Source: Candidatus Hodarchaeaceae archaeon (lineage in GTDB: Archaea > Hadarchaeota > Hadarchaeia > Hadarchaeales > Hadarchaeaceae). From it: a stretch of DNA of 16,545 nucleotides. Positions 13,392 through 16,545 of this stretch are shown piece after piece. The position numbers and the translations under genes are program-made. The notes beneath the pieces were generated by a model. The model saw only the letters and a program-made list of their open reading frames with translations. It ran no database searches and had not been told where the DNA came from. Position 1 is the stretch's first letter. Each line of letters starts with the position of its first letter. The DNA is taken from assembly GCA_030018135.1 (NCBI GenBank), contig JASEGJ010000023.1, positions 1 to 16,545 of the forward strand, given 5' to 3'.

Positions 13392-15407
13392 TTGGTCGAA
13401 AAGTTCCTCGTAACCGCGGCCTTGCCCTACGCAAGCGGTCCAAGGCATATCGGCCACGCGGCGGGCGTCTACATCCCCGCGGATATCTACGCAAGATACA
13501 ACAGGATGAAGGGCAACGATGTCGTCTTCATCTGCGGCACGGATGAGCACGGCACGCCGATCACCGTGCAAGCGATCCAAGAGGGCGTTAAACCGATAGA
13601 CATCGCCGACCGCTACCACAAGGTAATAAAGGAATCGTTTGACAGGCTCGGCTTTTCGTTCGACAATTTCTCGCGCACAACTCGTGAAATCCACTACCGC
13701 CTGGCTCAGGATTTCTTTCTGACGCTCTACAAGAAGGGCTACATTTACGAGAGGCGGATGAAGTTGCTCTATTGCCCAAATTGTAAAAGATTCCTACCCG
13801 ATAGGTACGTCGAGGGCATCTGCCCGCATTGCGGCTCGGAGGGTGCCCGGGGCGACCAGTGCGACGCTTGTGGTCGAGTTTTGAACACCGTGGATCTAAT
13901 CCATCCACACTGCACCATCTGCGGTACCCCGCCGACCACGCGGGAGAGCACGCAGTGGTTCTTCAAGCTAAGCGCCTTCGAGGGGGCAATCAAGAACATG
14001 CTCGAGGAGAGCCGCCACTGGCCCGACAACGTACGCAACTTCTGCCTGCAGCTGATCGAGAAGGAGGGCCTTAAGGACCGCGATATCACGCGCGATATGG
14101 AGTGGGGTATCCCCGTGCCGCTGCCCGAGGCCAAGGGCAAGGTGCTTTACGTTTGGTTCGATGCCCCCATAGGCTATATTTCGGCAACTAAAGAATGGGC
14201 TCAGCAAATCGGACAGCCGGAGAGATGGCGGGAATATTGGCAAGGCAACGTAAAGATCGTGCATTTCCTCGCGAAGGACAACATCCCATTTCACGCGCTC
14301 ATCTGGCCGGCGATGCTCATGGCGTACGGTGATTTCAACCTGCCATGGATGATTCCGGCTTATGAGCACCTCAACCTAGAGGGGCGAAAGATGTCGACGA
14401 GCCGCGGCTGGGTGGTGGAGCTCAACGACTTCCTCGATGAGTTCGATCCGGATATGCTCCGCTATTACCTGACCATCAACGCCCCCCAGAGGCGGGACGT
14501 CGATTTCTATTGGAAGGAGTTCCAGCGCCGGGTCAACGATGAATTGGCGGACATCATCGGTAACCTTATCCACCGCACGCTCTCCTTCATCTACAACAAT
14601 TTCGATGGCAAAATCCCGACGCCGAGCGAGTTCGACGAGCAGGACAAGGAGATGATACGCTTGATCAAGGGGGCGCCGCTGACCGTTGGAAAACACATCG
14701 AGGAATTTAACTCCAGCGCTGGTCTCAAGGAGGTTATAAAATTGGCGAGATTTGGCAACAAATACTTCAATGATAAGCAGCCCTGGCGCACCCTTAAGGA
14801 GGACCCGAAGAAGTGTGCGACAACTCTTTACATCTGCGCACAGCTTGCAAGGTCGCTCGCGATCCTCCTTGCCCCCTACCTGCCGTTCGCGAGTCAAGGG
14901 CTTTGGAAATCGCTAAACTTGCGGGGCGATATACACAGGCAACGCTGGGAGGCAGCAGTCGAATTAGGCCTTAAGCCCGGCCAGCACATCAACAAACCTG
15001 AGCCACTGTTCACAAAGCTCTCGGACGAGGTCATAAAAAAACAGGAGGGGAAACTTCAGGCCCTCTTGAAATTTCAGGCACCAAGCGTGGTATCGGAGCA
15101 GGACTTTGCCAAGCTCGACATCCGCGTGGGCAAAATCGTGAGAGCCGAGCCGGTTCCGAAGTCGAAGAAGCTTCTAAAGCTCTCGGTCGATATCTCCGGA
15201 AAGCGGCGCACCATCGTCGCCGGGCTTGCCCAGCATTACTCGCCGAAGGAGCTCGTCGGGAAAGAAGTGGCAGTCGTCGTGAATTTAAAACCCGTGCAAA
15301 TAATGGGCATCAGATCGGAGGGCATGCTGCTGGCGGCTGAAGACGAGAAGGGCCCCTCCATCCTGACTACGGACAGGCCGGTGAAAGCGGGCGCGAGGGT
15401 GAGGTGA
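13392..15407 (+). CDS. metG: Methionyl-tRNA synthetase with fused tRNA-binding domain
   Basis: A 671-residue class I synthetase that charges initiator and elongator tRNA-Met. HIGH is at 19-22 (ASGPRHIGHAAG), followed by CGTDEHGTPI. The connective peptide has four Cys pairs (C128/C131, C144/C147, C157/C160, C174/C177), the two-zinc type. The KMSKS loop reads KMSTS (333-337), followed by RGW as in many archaeal enzymes. An anticodon-binding helical domain follows. Residues 572-671 (LDIRVGKIVRAEPVPKSKKL; GIRSEGMLLAA) are an EMAPII/Trbp111-like OB-fold tRNA-binding domain, which in several archaea is a separate protein. The start is TTG 13392, giving MVEKFLVTAALPYASG, which is the normal N-terminus. 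The stop overlaps the next gene region (GGTGAGGTGA). Confidence 0.96.
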   Translation: MVEKFLVTAALPYASGPRHIGHAAGVYIPADIYARYNRMKGNDVVFICGTDEHGTPITVQAIQEGVKPIDIADRYHKVIKESFDRLGFSFDNFSRTTREIHYRLAQDFFLTLYKKGYIYERRMKLLYCPNCKRFLPDRYVEGICPHCGSEGARGDQCDACGRVLNTVDLIHPHCTICGTPPTTRESTQWFFKLSAFEGAIKNMLEESRHWPDNVRNFCLQLIEKEGLKDRDITRDMEWGIPVPLPEAKGKVLYVWFDAPIGYISATKEWAQQIGQPERWREYWQGNVKIVHFLAKDNIPFHALIWPAMLMAYGDFNLPWMIPAYEHLNLEGRKMSTSRGWVVELNDFLDEFDPDMLRYYLTINAPQRRDVDFYWKEFQRRVNDELADIIGNLIHRTLSFIYNNFDGKIPTPSEFDEQDKEMIRLIKGAPLTVGKHIEEFNSSAGLKEVIKLARFGNKYFNDKQPWRTLKEDPKKCATTLYICAQLARSLAILLAPYLPFASQGLWKSLNLRGDIHRQRWEAAVELGLKPGQHINKPEPLFTKLSDEVIKKQEGKLQALLKFQAPSVVSEQDFAKLDIRVGKIVRAEPVPKSKKLLKLSVDISGKRRTIVAGLAQHYSPKELVGKEVAVVVNLKPVQIMGIRSEGMLLAAEDEKGPSILTTDRPVKAGARVR

Positions 15408-15409
15408 AC

Positions 15410-16042
15410 TTGTTTCGTTACGACCTCCACGTTCATACCGAGCATTCGCGAGATGGTTTTTGCTCCATCGCCGAAGCCGTGAGGGCGGCGAGGGCGATGG
15501 GTTTGAAAGGCATCGCGATCACCGACCACGACACCATAGACGGCAATTTAGAGGCCGCGAAGATCGATTCCGATGATTGTATTGTCATCCCGGGCATCGA
15601 GGTATCGAGCAAGGATGGTCATATCTTGGGCCTTGGCGTGAGCGAGCTAATCCCACGTGGTTTATCCGCCACGGAGACCGTGGCATCGATAAAGGGGCAA
15701 GGCGGTCTCGCCATAGCTGCCCACCCGTTCGGGCTCGGGAGGAGGGTAGGAATAGTATCAAAAGCCAAATTCGATGCAATTGAAGTTTTCAACTCGCGCA
15801 CATATCTCGGCAATCGTCTGGCTTACGGGTTCGCCGAGCGAAATGGGTTACCGATGGTCGCGGGTTCGGATGCCCATCACCCAGACGAGATCGGCCTCGC
15901 TGGGGTAACGATAAATTGCGAGCCCGAAATCGATGCGATCCTAGAATCTATAGCGAAAGGGGAGGCGTCCATCTTCGGGCGGACACTTTCCCCTGTTATT
16001 TATATTCAAAGGGCTTTTCAAAAACTTATTCGCAAGTTATGA
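15410..16042 (+). CDS. PHP-domain metal-dependent phosphoesterase
   Basis: A 210-residue PHP-domain protein. Metal-binding motifs appear in order: DLHVHTEHS (D5, H7, H9), ITDHDT, PGIEVSSKDGHILGLGV, IAAHPF and GSDAHHPDEIG. Stand-alone PHP proteins of this size hydrolyse phosphate esters, for example nucleoside bisphosphates or short nucleotides in some bacteria; the substrate here is unknown. The start was set at TTG 15410 because GAGGGTG lies 8 bases upstream and the N-terminus becomes MFRYDLHVH. A GTG at 15404, overlapping the metG stop as GTGA, is the alternative and adds two residues. It is translationally coupled to metG. A TATA box for the following RNA candidate lies inside its 3' end. 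Confidence 0.88.
   Translation: MFRYDLHVHTEHSRDGFCSIAEAVRAARAMGLKGIAITDHDTIDGNLEAAKIDSDDCIVIPGIEVSSKDGHILGLGVSELIPRGLSATETVASIKGQGGLAIAAHPFGLGRRVGIVSKAKFDAIEVFNSRTYLGNRLAYGFAERNGLPMVAGSDAHHPDEIGLAGVTINCEPEIDAILESIAKGEASIFGRTLSPVIYIQRAFQKLIRKL
15997..16007 (+). promoter_or_regulatory. TATA box inside the PHP gene end
   Basis: TTATTTATATTC is a good archaeal TATA match, centred near 16003. The predicted transcript start is near 16028, some 20 bases before the GC-rich structured segment. Because it lies within coding sequence, its use as a promoter is inferred from sequence and spacing alone. Confidence 0.35.
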
Positions 16043-16148
16043 TGAAAGTAAAGGTGAGGGGGGCCTTCACCTCAAACAGAATGGCCCCCCTCGCCTGACA
16101 CCCCGTCGGAGGCTGGACCGAGGAGGAGGTGGGGTGACCTTGAATTTT
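16028..16148 (+). ncRNA. Candidate structured RNA with a three-way junction
   Basis: A GC-rich island between AT-rich flanks, with no ORF. AGGTGAGGGGGGCC (16052-16065) pairs along 14 positions (one G-U) with GGCCCCCCTCGCCT (16083-16096), closing a 17-base loop. A second stem pairs CACCCC (16099-16104) with GGGGTG (16131-16136), holding an inner TCGG/CCGA stem (16106-16109 with 16118-16121). AAGGT (16051-16055) can also pair with ACCTT (16137-16141), closing a three-way junction. CACCTC in the first loop (16068-16073) is complementary to GAGGTG (16126-16131), allowing a long-range contact. A TTTTT run (16144-16148) ends it, and a TATA box lies 25 bases before the start used here. It matches no RNA family I recognise. 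It might instead be the 3' end of the metG-PHP transcript. Confidence 0.45.
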
Positions 16149-16150
16149 TC

Positions 16151-16182
16151 GATGAAAAAGATTTAGATCAGCTTTTTTCATC
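16151..16182. terminator. Palindrome between convergent transcripts, possible two-way terminator
   Basis: GATGAAAAAG (16151-16160) is the inverted repeat of CTTTTTTCATC (16172-16182) apart from one extra base. The loop is 11-12 bases. It gives T-rich tracts on both strands and lies between the PHP/RNA transcript and the leftward ribbon-helix-helix gene. Confidence 0.45.
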
Positions 16183-16191
16183 TACCCCCAA

Positions 16192-16401
16192 TCATCTCTT
16201 TGACACATACCCCTTTGCGGCCGCTTCCTCGCGCAATTTTTGCCACTCCTTTATCTTGTCCACGTTTGCGCTGAGCCACTCATGTATGAGTGTTCGGATG
16301 ACCTCGCTCCGCGTATTGCCGTGGCTCGGGACGAGGTCATCGATGATCTTGAGGTGAACACCATCCAAGAAGACCCGAACTTCTGCCTTCTTTTGGGACA
16401 T
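16192..16401 (-). CDS. Ribbon-helix-helix (CopG-like) DNA-binding protein
   Basis: A 69-residue regulator. The strand AEVRVFLDGVHLKIIDDLV, then the turn SHGNTRSEVIRTLIHEWL, form the ribbon-helix-helix fold (residues about 6-44), with the conserved N/T-R-S-E start of helix 2. A short charged tail follows (VDKIKEWQKLREEAAAKG). Such proteins bind operator DNA as dimers through the strand. The ATG at 16401 has GGAGG 9 bases upstream. No toxin gene is adjacent within the window, so an antitoxin role is unsupported; self-regulation is suggested by the three repeats in its promoter. Confidence 0.85.
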   Translation of the reverse strand: MSQKKAEVRVFLDGVHLKIIDDLVPSHGNTRSEVIRTLIHEWLSANVDKIKEWQKLREEAAAKGYVSKR

Positions 16402-16436
16402 TTTTTTCAGCCTCCACCTAACCCCTTCACCTTTCC

Positions 16437-16469
16437 AGTTAACTGCAACTTTACTGCAATTTAACTGCT
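16437..16469. repeat. Three tandem 11-base repeats, likely operator of the RHH gene
   Basis: On the plus strand the units are AGTTAACTGCA (16437-16447), ACTTTACTGCA (16448-16458) and ATTTAACTGCT (16459-16469), with a partial fourth beginning ATTTAA at 16470. They share ..TTAACTGC with exact 11-base spacing, one helical turn. CAGTTAACTG at 16436-16445 is a perfect palindrome. They lie next to and downstream of the gene's TATA box, over its likely transcript start, where a bound repressor would block transcription. Ribbon-helix-helix proteins commonly bind such helically phased arrays; the link to this protein is inference. Confidence 0.6.
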
Positions 16470-16478
16470 ATTTAAAAG
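16467..16478 (-). promoter_or_regulatory. TATA box of the RHH gene
   Basis: CTTTTAAATAGC on the minus strand, centred near 16473, predicts a transcript start near 16448, inside the three-repeat array and about 47 bases before the ATG. This leaves room for the GGAGG site. Confidence 0.5.
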
Positions 16479-16519
16479 TTTCTATCGCCTGGTTTTCCTC
16501 GGAATCCGTGAGTTAGGAT

Positions 16520-16541
16520 GATTTTTTCCTTTTGAAAAATC
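16520..16541. repeat. Short T-rich inverted repeat at the right edge
   Basis: GATTTTT and AAAAATC form a 7-base-pair stem with an 8-base loop at 16520-16541. It may end a gene lying beyond the window edge. Nothing else was recognised in 16479-16545. Confidence 0.25.
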
Positions 16542-16545
16542 TCTG

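Noticed and set aside
16039-16098. ATGATGA and CTGA around the 14-base-pair hairpin as box C and box D
   Set aside because: ATGATGA overlaps the PHP stop codon, the flanks do not pair, and a long stem between the boxes is unlike archaeal C/D RNAs.
1-16545. CRISPR array, tRNA or rRNA genes
   Set aside because: No regularly spaced long repeats, no cloverleaf with a recognisable T-arm, and no rRNA-like sequence were seen by eye on either strand.

Overview
The window reads as chromosomal DNA from an archaeon, probably a thermophilic euryarchaeal-type lineage. A Hadarchaeota-like or similar uncultured group is possible, but this is inference only. The evidence is an archaeal-type ValRS, an aRF1 peptide release factor with NIKS and GGQ motifs, an archaeal UMP kinase, an archaeal MetRS, TATA-like boxes about 25 bases before likely transcript starts, and compact gene packing. 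Start codons are unusually often TTG. Several starts are supported by GGAGG(TG)-like ribosome binding sites.

Layout, left to right. (1) 1-277: the N-terminal part of a transposase-like gene leaving the left edge on the minus strand, followed by about 340 bases of AT-rich non-coding DNA. (2) 619-2377: a two-gene minus-strand operon of Ku and a stand-alone LigD-type ATP-dependent DNA ligase domain, which together make the core of a bacterial-style non-homologous end-joining system. (3) 2450-6027: a metallo-beta-lactamase-fold hydrolase divergent from Ku, then valS with its own promoter. (4) 6030-6912: pyrH (UMP kinase) and a small Zn-ribbon/membrane protein on the minus strand, divergent from the aRF1 gene (6983-8236). 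(5) 8183-11994: a tight four-gene minus-strand operon in the order DJ-1/PfpI protein, amidohydrolase deaminase (MtaD/DadD type), S-adenosylhomocysteinase-family enzyme, HAD phosphatase. The hydrolase carries an HxExK motif in its base pocket instead of HxTxE. Together with the deaminase upstream, this points to SAH being recycled through S-inosylhomocysteine. (6) 12258-12838: a DNRLRE-domain secreted-protein gene broken by one frameshift and one in-frame TGA, with a doubtful small ORF before it. (7) 13392-16042: MetRS with a fused C-terminal tRNA-binding domain, overlapping a PHP-domain phosphoesterase gene. (8) 16028-16190: a GC-rich, strongly base-paired intergenic segment that looks like an undescribed structured RNA with its own TATA box and T-rich end, then a palindrome. 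(9) 16192-16401: a small ribbon-helix-helix regulator on the minus strand whose promoter holds three tandem 11-base repeats, a likely self-regulatory operator.

Most genes belong to translation (valS, aRF1, metG), nucleotide and methyl-cycle metabolism (pyrH, deaminase, hydrolase) and DNA repair (Ku, ligase). The features most worth a second look are the NHEJ pair, the S-inosylhomocysteine operon, the candidate structured RNA and the repeat operator of the ribbon-helix-helix gene. All family assignments come from reading motifs in the translations; no database search was run.
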